Shown piece after piece: positions 25,901 to 35,377 of a stretch of DNA of 64,000 nt. Source of the DNA: Oscillospiraceae bacterium. Its GTDB lineage: Bacteria > Bacillota > Clostridia > Oscillospirales > Acutalibacteraceae. Below the pieces are notes generated by a model. That model did not search any database. It was given only the letters and a program-made list of their open reading frames with translations, and had not been told where the DNA came from. The stretch's first letter is position 1. Every line of letters starts with the position of its first letter. The DNA is taken from the NCBI GenBank assembly GCA_015065785.1, contig SVPR01000002.1:1-64000 (forward strand), given 5' to 3'. Position numbers and translations under genes: made by a program.

Positions 25901-26677
25901 ATGAGTGGAATTAAATTAGGCGTTCAGCTTTTTACTTTAAGAGATAAATGTCAGAACGCTGAAGATTTTGAGGAAACCTTAAAATTTTTACAAGGAATTG
26001 GCTGTAATGTAATTCAAATTTCAGCAATAGGCCCTATCGACCCTGTTAAAGTAGGGGAGCTTGTAAAAAAATATAATATGGAGGTTTGTGTTACTCATAA
26101 GCCTTATGAGCGTTTTAAAAATGATTTAGATGCCTTAATGGCTGAGCACGATTTAATCAATTGTAAAAATTTAGGTATGGGTGCTATGCCGTTTAATCTT
26201 CATGACTCTTACGAGGGCGTTTGGGGATTTATAAATAAATGCAATGAAATCGGTGCAAAATTACACGAAAACGGTAAACAGCTTTGCTACCACAATCACG
26301 CATTTGAATTTGAATGCTATGACGGTAAAAGAACCTTTGAAAGACTTATAGAAGAAACAACCCCTGAGACACTTCATTTTATTCCTGATACATATTGGAT
26401 GCAGGTTGGCGGTGTTAACCCTGCCGACTATTTAAAAAAGCTTAAAGGCAGAGTTGAGGTTTGTCACTTTAAGGATATGAGAATTGTCAACAACGAGCAA
26501 CGCTTTGCTGAATGTGGCACAGGTAATTTAGATTTAGGTGCTTGCTACAGAGCGTGTCAGGAAATTGGCGTAAAATACATTGTTATTGAGCAGGACCTCT
26601 GCTATGATATGGATGTATTTGAATCAGTAAAAATAGGCTTTGACGGCTTACAAAGAATCGCAAAGGAGAATGCATAA
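25901..26677 (+). CDS. Sugar phosphate isomerase/epimerase (IolE/IolI-like)
   Basis: 258 residues from the ATG at 25901 (MSGIKLGVQLFTLRD), with AAGGAG 9 nt upstream. Xylose-isomerase-like TIM barrel: GVQLFTLRDKC at strand 1, YHNHAFEFE (metal-binding His/Glu), PDTYWMQVGG, VCHFKDM and VIEQDLCYD, all typical metal positions of the family. Members interconvert sugars or inosose/keto-inositols; the exact substrate is not readable. Paralogous in fold, but not closely alike in sequence, to the isomerase-like gene of the cyclase locus. Coupled (TAATG) to a small membrane protein. Confidence 0.88.
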   Translation: MSGIKLGVQLFTLRDKCQNAEDFEETLKFLQGIGCNVIQISAIGPIDPVKVGELVKKYNMEVCVTHKPYERFKNDLDALMAEHDLINCKNLGMGAMPFNLHDSYEGVWGFINKCNEIGAKLHENGKQLCYHNHAFEFECYDGKRTFERLIEETTPETLHFIPDTYWMQVGGVNPADYLKKLKGRVEVCHFKDMRIVNNEQRFAECGTGNLDLGACYRACQEIGVKYIVIEQDLCYDMDVFESVKIGFDGLQRIAKENA

Positions 26678-27018
26678 TGTCAAAAGGTAAAATTGCTTTA
26701 ACAGTACTTATTTTTATTTTAGTTACAATGGCTTTGCCGTTAGTTTTGTTACTCGCATTTGTAGATGTTAATAATTTAAGTGTTTACATTGTAGTTTTCG
26801 GCGCAATGTTCTTTGGTAGCATTGGCTTTATGATTGCGATGCTCTTTAAAACTAAAGCTGATATTCAGGAGCAGATTGAAGAATTAAAGGTACAGAACGC
26901 CGCAATTGCTTACAGACTTACAGAAATGAAAAAGCAAGGCACTCTTCCACAACCTGTTGCAGAAGCAAAGCCTGAAGCTAAAGAAGAGCCAAAAGAGAAG
27001 TTTGATGATTTTAATTGA
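26677..27018 (+). CDS. Small two-helix membrane protein with coiled-coil tail
   Basis: 113 residues. Two membrane helices (about 6-28 and 35-58), then a helical segment likely to be coiled-coil (about 60-90, TKADIQEQIEELKVQNAAIAY) and a Lys/Glu/Pro-rich end. The ATG overlaps the stop of the preceding isomerase gene. Topology resembles LapA-like or other small envelope proteins; function unknown. Confidence 0.75.
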   Translation: MSKGKIALTVLIFILVTMALPLVLLLAFVDVNNLSVYIVVFGAMFFGSIGFMIAMLFKTKADIQEQIEELKVQNAAIAYRLTEMKKQGTLPQPVAEAKPEAKEEPKEKFDDFN

Positions 27019-27040
27019 GTGTAGAAGAATATAGTTGTTT

Positions 27041-27085
27041 AAAAAGCTATTGCAATTGACCAAAATTGCAGTAGCTTTTTTGTTT
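27041..27085 (+). terminator. Intrinsic terminator
   Basis: 17-bp stem with one mismatch (27041-27057 with 27064-27080), 6-nt loop, followed by a T-rich tract. Ends the IolE-like/membrane protein pair. Confidence 0.85.
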
Positions 27086-27120
27086 GTTTTTTCAAAGTTA
27101 AAAAAAACAACAAATTTTTA

Positions 27121-27273
27121 TGTAACCTTTTGCGATTTTTGTCATATATAAATGAGCCCTAAAAATATGTTAAGGAGGTTAAAAGGGAAACTATACAAAA
27201 GTTAGGGATACGAGACAAATGTTATGGTTTCAAAATCGGGGTTAATATTTAAAGGCAAGGAGAAAGAAAGCTG
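27121..27273 (+). promoter_or_regulatory. Leader of the RHS gene with possible ECF-type promoter
   Basis: About 190 bases lie between the terminator and the RHS start. TGTAACC (27121-27127) and GTCATATA (27141-27148) resemble an ECF sigma promoter, though the spacing is short; no sigma-A pair is obvious. Downstream, CCCTAA (27156-27161) can pair with TTAGGG (27204-27209), and a GGAGG at 27173 precedes no long ORF; an 8-codon ORF (ATG at 27221) is present. The actual RBS is AAGGAG just before the RHS ATG. Function of the leader is unproven. Confidence 0.35.
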
Positions 27274-30200
27274 ATGAAAAAATCGACAAAGATATTGTCA
27301 TTGATATTATCTGTGCTTACACTTTTAAGTGTATTTTCAGTTGCAACACCTGTTTTTGCGGCGGAGGTTACAAGCGAAAGTACAGAAACAATTGATGATA
27401 TGACTATTTCAAGCGAAGAAACAGAAGAAACCGAGCAAGCTGAGATTGTTTCTGAAATCGAAGATATGCGAACAGAGCATACCAAATATTTCAGAATGTC
27501 AGACGGCTCATATATGGCTGCACAGTACGCTCAGCCCGTTCACTATGAAGAAAACGGAGAATGGAAAGAATACGACTATTCCATTACCGAAGACGAAAAC
27601 GAATTCGTAATTGAAAACTCTGACAGTGAAATGTCATTCCCTGAAGAATTTTCAGAAGATAACGAAGCACAAATTGAAGTTTCAGCAAGAGAATATGATA
27701 TAAAATTCTCACCTGTGCTTGATAAAAAGATTTTTAGTGATTCAAAAAAACAAAAAGGTAAAGTAAAAGACCACAAAGAATTAAAATCAAACAAGATTAT
27801 TGAAGAATTCACAGAGGAAGCACCAATAGATGAAAGTGCTGACAAAAATTCTGAAAAGTTAAAAATCGACAATCAAAAGAGTGCTATTGCTTACGAAGAG
27901 GTTTACAGTAATGTTGACTTGGAGTATGAAATTTCTTCAAATCAGATTAAAGAAAGCATTGTTTTAAACAGTAAGCAGGACAAAGAAAAATTTGAATTCA
28001 CACTCGACACAGACGGACTTTTCCCTAAGAAAGAAACAGACGGCTCAATTACTCTTTATGAAGATAAAGAATGCACAAAGCCTGTTTCTTCAATTATGAA
28101 GCCGTATATGTACGATGCCGAAGGTGCATATTCTTATGATGTCACAATGGACATTAAAGAGAAAAAAGGCATTTACACTTTAACAGTAAAAGCCAGTAAC
28201 AACTGGTTAAACGATAAAGCGAGAAAATATCCTGTTGTAATTGACCCGACAATCGAGCTTGATGTTGGCAGAACCAACACAACTGACACCTATGTGGACA
28301 ACAGTGCCCCCAACTCTACTTATTTTAATGACTACTTTATTTATGCAGGTTATAATAGTTTAGGTAAAACAAGAACTTTTGTAAAATTTAAATTACCTGC
28401 TATTCCTGATAAATGCAGTGTAATTACAAATGCAACTGTAAGCTTTTGTCAGTACGAAGCAGATTTGGTTAATGCTCCAGGTTACCTCAATTTGCATAAT
28501 ATAACATCAGAATGGGAAGCTGGTGGTAGTGTCACCTGGTCAAATCAGAAACCGACTTACAACAAAAATGTTGTGCTTGACTATGCACAGATAAAAACTG
28601 GTAATGGTGTCTGGTATAACTTTGATATTACAAAAAGTGTAAAATCATGGTATCAGGGCGAAGCAAACTATGGTTTAGCGTTAGTTTCATCAAATGAAAG
28701 TGTTGCTAATAGAGTAAGACTTTATTCAGCTCAGAATTACACAGCGGCTATCTATCCACAAATCACAGTAAGTTATCTCAATAACAAAGGGCTTGAGGAT
28801 TACTGGAGCTATTCGAGCTATGCTAATGGTGCGGCAGGTGCGGCATATATTAACGACTACACAGGTAACCTTGTTTATGAGTTACCAATTTTATCAAGTA
28901 TTAGTGACCTTATGCCATTAAACCTTGTAGCATATTACAACACATATTCTGCAAATGTGAAATTAAATGTAGGTAAGAGTGATTCTTCAAGAACAACTGT
29001 TGCTAAAGGCTTCAAACTAAATGTTCAACAAACAGTTTTGCCGTCGTCTCAATATGATTTAAGAGGAGAAGACGCAGAAAAATACCCTTATGTATATACA
29101 GATGGTGACGGTACAGAGCATTATATTCAAAAAACAACCGAAGACGGTAAAACAGTTTATAAGGCAGAAGATAATGAAGATATTACACTTTCATTAACGC
29201 CCGATATTGATTGCAAGTACCAGATTATTTTTAAAGATGGTACTGATTACTATTTTAATTCAAAAGGTAATTTAGGAAGAATTCAAGACGCAAACGGTAA
29301 CAAAATTACCATTTCATATAAAGCTGCTGACGCAACAAATGAACTGGAAGAGAAGACAAGAATTTCTAAAATTACCGATGGCGCAGGTCATACCTTTACA
29401 TTTACTTATTATAAAAGTAATGGTAAAGAACTTGATTATATAAAAACAATTACTGATAATGCCGGAAGAACTGTAGAATTTACAACAAAAAATGGATTTT
29501 TAAGAACGGTTAAGTATTTTGATTCTACCGAAAGTAACCTTTACTATCAATTAGAAAGCACCGAGGGTTTACTCGACTTTGTTCAAGATGAAAATGGTTA
29601 TGGTCTTAACTTTGATTATACTCCCGAAGTAAAAGAAAGAAAAATTAAACAGGTTTGCGAGTATATTCATATTAATGGTAAAAACACAGTTGCTCAACGA
29701 GTAACATTTGACTACTCGAAATATAACACAACAGTTGTTCGTTCAGCAGGTATTGATGGAATACATGGCAGTATAACTCCTGCAAATGGCAAAGATGATA
29801 TTATTACAACTGTTCAGTTTGATAATGCAGGTAAGGCAATTTCTCAGCAAGTAAGCCTTGGCTCTGGTGATGAAATTGGTGCAGGTGTTTGCTCATTTAC
29901 AAATGAAGCTACAGGTGTTGGTGAACAGAATAAAATCAGTTCAAGTGCTTCTTTAGGTAAAAACACGGTTAATCTTTTATCTAATGGTAATGCTGAAACT
30001 ACTTCGAGTTGGACTCAAAAAGCAAATGACAGTGTTACATCTTCAACAGGTAATGCAACTACCTGTTATATAGGTAAAAAGTCATTGAAGATTCAGAACA
30101 CGAAATTTTCCGACGATGGTGTGAGTTATTATCGTCAAAACATCAGTAGCCCGACTGTTAGCGAAACTTATACATTATCAGCTTATGTAAGAGCTGATGC

Positions 30201-33200
30201 CTTAACAGAAAAGTATAACACTACAAACAAGGGTGCTTATATACAGCTTGCAGCTTACAACAGTGCAAACACTCCTCTTAAAACAGTTTACTCTGAAAAA
30301 ATCACAGCCAAAACAGATACTGCTGTTAACAACGGTTGGCGAAGAATAACTGTAAGCATTGAAATACCTGCAAATACTACTACATTAAGCTCGTATTTGT
30401 GCTTAAGAGATATGACAGGTGCTGTATATTTCGACTGTATTCAGCTTGAAAAAAGTGACACTGCAAACAGCTACAATATGCTCGAAAACAGTAGTTTTGA
30501 AAAACACTCTTCAGGCTCCCCGTCTTTATGGTCAAAAGCTGGTGATTTTGTAGTTACAACAAACAGCAGTGGCAGTGTTACAGAGGGTGTTAACGCCCCT
30601 GCAAATCCTAAGGATGGGGCGAATTGCTTAAGAATTGATGGTGATGCGCTTAAAAGTAAAGGCGTGAGTCAATCTATTCCTGTTGCATCAAATGAAAATG
30701 ACACCTACATTGTTAGTGGTTGGGCTAATGCCAATGCAGTAAATGATACTTTTCACCAGAATAGTGCAGGAAAAGCAAAAACAAAGTTTGAAATTTTACC
30801 AAGAGTGTATTACACTTGTACTGATTCATCAGGTACTGAAACGCAGGTTTATCAGGATAAAGACCCTGCAATATTCAACACAACTATTTCAGGTTGGCAA
30901 TATTCTGCCGTAAGCTTTTCGCTTAAATATACAAATCCTGAAAGTGGAAAAACTTACACTCCAAAAAGTATTCTTATTGTACCAAGATATTGCTACCAAG
31001 AAAACTTTGCATATTTTGACCATTTACAGTTAATTAAGGATGAAGGTCAGACTCATACTTATACTTACGATAAAGAGGGCAATGTTGTTTTAACTGCTGT
31101 TAACTCTGAACAAAAGGTTAACACAAAATATGACAAAAATAACGATTTAACTGAATATACCGACACAGCTGGTTATAAAACAACTGCGACTTATGATAAT
31201 TGTCATAATTTGGAAACTGTAAAATCACCACGCGGTGTTGTTACACGCAATACATATTGGGAAAATGGTATTTCTGAAACAACGGAAATTCAAAACTCTA
31301 ATGGTTCTGCTGCAATAAAAACAACAACAGGTATCAGTACAGATAATAGTTCATATATTGAACAAACTTCTGACCAACATGGTTATATAACATCATATAA
31401 AAGAGACCCTGCAACAGGTGTTATCACAGAAATTTCGGCACCAAATGATGTAGTAACATATAATAAATACAATTCAAACCTTACAATACCTATGGGTGTT
31501 GAAACAGATGGAACAAGTGTTGATTATTCGTACAATGGCAATCGTTTGGCAAATATTTTTTATAGTGGTATAGACGGACGAAGCGAAACTTACGGTTTTA
31601 AGTATGACGATTTTGGAAATACAACATCTGTTACAGTTAATAATAAGCCACTTTCAACAAAAACTTATGGCACAAATAATGGACCTTTAAAATCAAGCGT
31701 TTACGGAAATAATGATAGTGTTGCATATAATTATAATAAGCTTGGTTTAGTAAGCTCAATTGTTAAAAGTGACATTGAAACAGTTAAAACATCAACGGGA
31801 GCAACAACTACCACAACAACAACTTCAGACTATTCCTGGACTTATACAAGCACAGGTGTTAAACAGTCGCACACAGACTCAGTCAACAACCGTAAATTTT
31901 TATATGACTACGACTCATTAGGTCGTTTAATTCGTCAGGAAATTCAGAACTCAACAAACAATACACATATTGGAGGAGTTGAATTTGGGTACGATATAAG
32001 AAGCAACTTGACAAAGGTTGCAACTGAAATTGGTGGTTATACTGCTGTTGATAAGTACTTGTATTCAGAAGATTCTGGTAATGCAAATGCGGCAAGTTAC
32101 GCAAGAGATAATCTTCTCTCTCGTTACTATATTACAAATTCAACCTCAAGATATGTAGATTATTTTTATGACAGTCTTAACAGGTTAAATAAAAAATCTC
32201 TTTCATTAGGAACAACAATCAATTGTGATTACGCATACAAAACAGCGGTTGTTTATAACGAGGGGTTAACAGACAAAAAGTATAAAACAACACAGTTAGG
32301 CAGGGAAATTCTTGACAACACTGCATATTCGTATTATTATGATAAAGTAGGTAATGTTACAGATATTAAGTTATCTACAAGAAGTGCTCTGGACACAATT
32401 AGCGAGCATAAAAAATATACCTATGACAGTAAAAATCAACTTTTAAGTGAAACAATCACAAAAAAAGACGTTAATAATAACAGTGTAACTACTAAAACCA
32501 CTTTTGAGTATGATGACATTGGTAATATTTCGAAGAAAAAGCTAACTGTTGGAACAAACACAACAACTGTAATTTATAATTACGGAAAAGACACTAATGC
32601 CGGTTGGAATCATATTTTAACAAGTGTTGACCTTAATGGTAACTCCGAAATTTCAGAAAACGAAAAAATTAGATATGACGCAATTGGTAACCCTACAAAA
32701 TATTTAGGTGCTTCTTTAACCTGGAATGGCAGAGAGTTAACATCTTATAGCGGAACTGTTGACGGTAAAGCAACTAATGTTACTTATACCTACGATTCCG
32801 ACGGACTTCGTACAACCAAGGATAATAACGGTGAAAAATCAACATATTATTATGTTGGTGGTCAGTTGCGTTATGAAACTCGTGGAAATTTAAAGTTCTA
32901 CTATTTCTATGATGCAAGTGGAAATCTTTCTGCTATTCGTTATTACCCTGCTAATTCAACAGACGGATATATGTATTACCCACTCACCAACTCACGAGGT
33001 GATGTTGTTAGTATTTACAACAGTTCAGGTACACCTGTTGTTACTTATGAATATGATGCTTGGGGTAACTGCACTATTGTAAGTGACACATCAGGTAGAA
33101 ATATTGGTGAGCTTAACCCGATTCGTTACCGTGGGTATTATTATGATAGTGAGACTAAGCTTTATTATTTGCAGAGTAGGTATTATGACCCTGAGGTTGG

Positions 33201-33792
33201 TAGGTTTTTGAATGCAGATGGGTATGTTTCTACTGGGCAAGGTGCAACAAGTTACAACATGTTTGCGTATTGTGGGAATAATCCGGTAATGCGCAGTGAT
33301 CCGAGTGGCCGTTCATTTCTTTTAGCTCTAGGACTGACATTGTTTTCAATTGCATTTGTTTCATCTGTATCAATTGTTGGGATTGTACATGTTGAACAAC
33401 AAAGACAAAAAGCAAACGAGAAGTATAATTCTGAAACAGTTAATGTTTATGTACCAGGTGAGGGTAGCAAAAAAGATGATAGTGTAAATGTTTGTATTGA
33501 TAAAAACCATCCAAGTGGTATGAGGGATTCCCTCGATCCTAACATTAGAATTTATGATTCGTTAGATATTACTAATAGATACGAACAGGAAGCGATAATA
33601 GATGTAATTATGAGTTCCCCGCACTATGATAATACTGTTTTTACAAGAACTAAAGAGAGTTACGTCAAAGAGTGGCGTGCTCACAATGCATATGATTTTG
33701 TGATTCCATGGGATATTTCTGAGCATACAGGAGAGGTTGATCTTAATTTTGATGATCCTTATCGGCTAATATATGAATTGTGGGTGTTTTAA
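27274..33792 (+). CDS. RHS/YD-repeat secreted protein with polymorphic-toxin-like tail
   Basis: 2172 residues. Signal peptide (about 1-30, ending VFAAE), an acidic N-terminal region, a DNRLRE-type domain (about 325-505; TDTYVDNSAPN...FDITKSVKSWY), then YD/RHS repeats from about 590 on. These are interrupted by two galactose-binding-like modules (about 905-1065 and 1070-1255; NLLSNGNAE, NMLENSSFE) and end in the conserved RHS core (about 1950-2012; RYRGYYYDSETKLYYLQSRYYDP ... GNNPVMRSDPSGR in pieces). RHS shells encapsulate and deliver C-terminal toxins. The 160-residue tail after DPSGR has a hydrophobic helix and ends with an EWRAHN...HTGEVDLN motif seen in other RHS tails; its activity is unknown. 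A small membrane protein overlaps its end, fitting an immunity gene. Confidence 0.88.
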   Translation: MKKSTKILSLILSVLTLLSVFSVATPVFAAEVTSESTETIDDMTISSEETEETEQAEIVSEIEDMRTEHTKYFRMSDGSYMAAQYAQPVHYEENGEWKEYDYSITEDENEFVIENSDSEMSFPEEFSEDNEAQIEVSAREYDIKFSPVLDKKIFSDSKKQKGKVKDHKELKSNKIIEEFTEEAPIDESADKNSEKLKIDNQKSAIAYEEVYSNVDLEYEISSNQIKESIVLNSKQDKEKFEFTLDTDGLFPKKETDGSITLYEDKECTKPVSSIMKPYMYDAEGAYSYDVTMDIKEKKGIYTLTVKASNNWLNDKARKYPVVIDPTIELDVGRTNTTDTYVDNSAPNSTYFNDYFIYAGYNSLGKTRTFVKFKLPAIPDKCSVITNATVSFCQYEADLVNAPGYLNLHNITSEWEAGGSVTWSNQKPTYNKNVVLDYAQIKTGNGVWYNFDITKSVKSWYQGEANYGLALVSSNESVANRVRLYSAQNYTAAIYPQITVSYLNNKGLEDYWSYSSYANGAAGAAYINDYTGNLVYELPILSSISDLMPLNLVAYYNTYSANVKLNVGKSDSSRTTVAKGFKLNVQQTVLPSSQYDLRGEDAEKYPYVYTDGDGTEHYIQKTTEDGKTVYKAEDNEDITLSLTPDIDCKYQIIFKDGTDYYFNSKGNLGRIQDANGNKITISYKAADATNELEEKTRISKITDGAGHTFTFTYYKSNGKELDYIKTITDNAGRTVEFTTKNGFLRTVKYFDSTESNLYYQLESTEGLLDFVQDENGYGLNFDYTPEVKERKIKQVCEYIHINGKNTVAQRVTFDYSKYNTTVVRSAGIDGIHGSITPANGKDDIITTVQFDNAGKAISQQVSLGSGDEIGAGVCSFTNEATGVGEQNKISSSASLGKNTVNLLSNGNAETTSSWTQKANDSVTSSTGNATTCYIGKKSLKIQNTKFSDDGVSYYRQNISSPTVSETYTLSAYVRADALTEKYNTTNKGAYIQLAAYNSANTPLKTVYSEKITAKTDTAVNNGWRRITVSIEIPANTTTLSSYLCLRDMTGAVYFDCIQLEKSDTANSYNMLENSSFEKHSSGSPSLWSKAGDFVVTTNSSGSVTEGVNAPANPKDGANCLRIDGDALKSKGVSQSIPVASNENDTYIVSGWANANAVNDTFHQNSAGKAKTKFEILPRVYYTCTDSSGTETQVYQDKDPAIFNTTISGWQYSAVSFSLKYTNPESGKTYTPKSILIVPRYCYQENFAYFDHLQLIKDEGQTHTYTYDKEGNVVLTAVNSEQKVNTKYDKNNDLTEYTDTAGYKTTATYDNCHNLETVKSPRGVVTRNTYWENGISETTEIQNSNGSAAIKTTTGISTDNSSYIEQTSDQHGYITSYKRDPATGVITEISAPNDVVTYNKYNSNLTIPMGVETDGTSVDYSYNGNRLANIFYSGIDGRSETYGFKYDDFGNTTSVTVNNKPLSTKTYGTNNGPLKSSVYGNNDSVAYNYNKLGLVSSIVKSDIETVKTSTGATTTTTTTSDYSWTYTSTGVKQSHTDSVNNRKFLYDYDSLGRLIRQEIQNSTNNTHIGGVEFGYDIRSNLTKVATEIGGYTAVDKYLYSEDSGNANAASYARDNLLSRYYITNSTSRYVDYFYDSLNRLNKKSLSLGTTINCDYAYKTAVVYNEGLTDKKYKTTQLGREILDNTAYSYYYDKVGNVTDIKLSTRSALDTISEHKKYTYDSKNQLLSETITKKDVNNNSVTTKTTFEYDDIGNISKKKLTVGTNTTTVIYNYGKDTNAGWNHILTSVDLNGNSEISENEKIRYDAIGNPTKYLGASLTWNGRELTSYSGTVDGKATNVTYTYDSDGLRTTKDNNGEKSTYYYVGGQLRYETRGNLKFYYFYDASGNLSAIRYYPANSTDGYMYYPLTNSRGDVVSIYNSSGTPVVTYEYDAWGNCTIVSDTSGRNIGELNPIRYRGYYYDSETKLYYLQSRYYDPEVGRFLNADGYVSTGQGATSYNMFAYCGNNPVMRSDPSGRSFLLALGLTLFSIAFVSSVSIVGIVHVEQQRQKANEKYNSETVNVYVPGEGSKKDDSVNVCIDKNHPSGMRDSLDPNIRIYDSLDITNRYEQEAIIDVIMSSPHYDNTVFTRTKESYVKEWRAHNAYDFVIPWDISEHTGEVDLNFDDPYRLIYELWVF

Positions 33793-33794
33793 AA

Positions 33795-34241
33795 ATGAAT
33801 GATAAAAATCAATTTTTAAAAGGGTTAGTTGTTGCCTTTTTAAATGGTTTAACTATTTTTTTTGCAGTTGTTTATTTTACTTTTGATAAAATGGGGCAGT
33901 TTTTGTTAATAGCTTTATGTGTTTCTTTATATGTTTGGGAAGTTTATATATACAAAAAGAAAATTGTGCAAAAAACTGTTTTCTTGTACGGATATTTTCT
34001 TATTAGTATTGTGTATTTTTTTGTTTATGATTTGCTTTTACTTTACTGGATAAATAATAGCGAGATAATGATGTCTGTAAAATTATCACCGTTTGTTTAT
34101 GGGTATCCACTGTTAATATTGATGCCTTTTGGATTTTTTTTAAAAGCAAAAGGATATAATGTTGTGGTAAAGGTGGTTTTGTGGATACTTATGGTTTTAG
34201 TATATTTATTTTTCCCAGCAACCATAATGACACTCAGCTAG
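33795..34241 (+). CDS. Small multi-pass membrane protein, candidate RHS immunity protein
   Basis: 148 residues from the ATG at 33795; an upstream in-frame GTG at 33780 overlaps the RHS gene and is an alternative. Four hydrophobic segments (about 8-30, 35-52, 60-88, 100-145). Very A+T-rich, more so than the RHS shell. Being next to a polymorphic RHS tail is the usual place of an immunity gene; the match of function is inference. No Shine-Dalgarno is clear, so translation may be coupled to the RHS stop. The stop codon is followed directly by a REP motif. Confidence 0.7.
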   Translation: MNDKNQFLKGLVVAFLNGLTIFFAVVYFTFDKMGQFLLIALCVSLYVWEVYIYKKKIVQKTVFLYGYFLISIVYFFVYDLLLLYWINNSEIMMSVKLSPFVYGYPLLILMPFGFFLKAKGYNVVVKVVLWILMVLVYLFFPATIMTLS

Positions 34242-34245
34242 ACAA

Positions 34246-34366
34246 TCAGGACAGGGACAATCAGGGGACGGTTAGCGTGAAAACCGAGCCTGAAAAGAAG
34301 TAAAAAGGCAACAAAAAGCAAAGCCCACATAAAGACAATCAGGGGACGGTTAGCGTGAAAGTCTAC
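34246..34366. repeat. REP-like GGGGACGG motifs
   Basis: Two copies of GACAATCAGGGGACGGTTAG (near 34253-34272 and 34337-34356), the first preceded by a shorter GACAATCAGG. Similar motifs lie beside the RAYT gene (34468, 34557) and after the gene ending at 36480. The rest of 34242-34461 shows no ORF or promoter. Confidence 0.7.
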
Positions 34367-34461
34367 TATATATAGAAACGAGTTTTCAAAAAACACAATA
34401 TGCGTGATTGGTAGCTTTCATTTGTTGTGTGTGATTTTGCCACATCATGCGGTGTTCTAGT

Positions 34462-34631
34462 AAGACAGGGGACGGTTCTATGTCTTGACAATTAAATGTT
34501 GATATGGTAATATTAAACAGGGTGATAATATGCCAAGAACAGTAAGAAGCAAGACAGGGGACGGTTCTATGTCTTGACAATTAAATGTTGATATGGTAAT
34601 ATTAAACAGGGTGATAATATGCCAAGAACAG
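34462..34631 (+). repeat. 81-bp direct duplication of the RAYT 5' flank
   Basis: Bases 34462-34542 and 34551-34631 are identical: REP motif GGGGACGG, promoter TTGACA/17 bp/TAATAT, RBS and the first codons MPRT. The first copy opens a 15-codon frame that stops, the second drives the complete transposase. Confidence 0.95.
34574..34602 (+). promoter_or_regulatory. Promoter of the RAYT gene
   Basis: TTGACA (34574-34579), 17-bp spacer, TAATAT (34597-34602). A second identical promoter lies 89 bases upstream (34485-34513) in the duplicated copy. Confidence 0.8.
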
Positions 34632-35377
34632 CAAGAGAAAAGTCTGAAAGCGGAATATACCATGTAATGTTGCGTGGTGTAAACAAACAACAAATTTTTG
34701 AAGACGATGAAGATTGTCAGAAGTTTTTACAAGTGCTTAAAGACTGTAAAGAGATTTGTGAATTTGAACTTTTTGCGTACTGTTTAATGGGGAATCATAT
34801 CCATTTGTTGTTAAGAGCGAACAAAGAACCGATAGAAACGGTATTTAAAAGAATTGGCAGTAGGTTTGTATATTGGTACAATATAAAATATGAACGACAT
34901 GGGCATCTGTTTCAGGATAGATATAAAAGTGAGCCTGTCGATGATGATAATTATTTTAGAGTGGTATTGAGATACATTTTAAGAAACCCTGTAAAAGCTG
35001 GTTTATGCAAGAAACCAAAAGATTATAAATACAGTAACTGTACCGATTATCTTTCGCAAAATCAATCTGGTTTAACAGATACAACATTAGCTTTTGATTT
35101 AATAGGTAAAAGTGAATTTGAGAATTATATCAATACAGACAATGATGATAAGTGTTTAGAATTTGAAATTCAGACAACAGTTCGTTTAACCGATGAAAAA
35201 GCAAGAAAGATAATTGAGAAAAAATCAAAATGTCAAAATGTTGCTGAATTCCAGGAGTTACCCAAGGATAGAAGAGATAAGTATCTAAAATATTTCAAAG
35301 AAAAGGGATTGTCTATAAGGCAGATAAGCAGATTGACAGGAACCCCAAAAGGTATTGTTGAAAGAGTTGTAAAATAA
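34619..35377 (+). CDS. REP-associated tyrosine transposase (RAYT, Y1_Tnp)
   Basis: 252 residues. IS200/TnpA-like HUH nuclease: GIYHVMLRGVNKQ (strand 1), YCLMGNHIHLLL with the metal-binding HIH, FQDRYKS, and a helix YFRVVLRYILRNPVKAG with the candidate nucleophilic Tyr. A C-terminal helix-turn-helix-like part (about 190-252, LSIRQISRLTGTPKGIVERV) is typical of the RAYT group and may bind REP hairpins. Inverted REP motifs flank the gene (GGGGACGG upstream, CCGTCCCC downstream). The RBS GGGTG is close to the ATG. Likely a functional, domesticated transposase responsible for the REP copies nearby. Confidence 0.92.
   Translation: MPRTAREKSESGIYHVMLRGVNKQQIFEDDEDCQKFLQVLKDCKEICEFELFAYCLMGNHIHLLLRANKEPIETVFKRIGSRFVYWYNIKYERHGHLFQDRYKSEPVDDDNYFRVVLRYILRNPVKAGLCKKPKDYKYSNCTDYLSQNQSGLTDTTLAFDLIGKSEFENYINTDNDDKCLEFEIQTTVRLTDEKARKIIEKKSKCQNVAEFQELPKDRRDKYLKYFKEKGLSIRQISRLTGTPKGIVERVVK

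Noticed and set aside
34386-34693. Two minus-strand ORFs with repeated segments upstream of the RAYT gene
   Set aside because: They read through the duplicated 81-bp flank in antisense; their shared peptides result from the DNA duplication.
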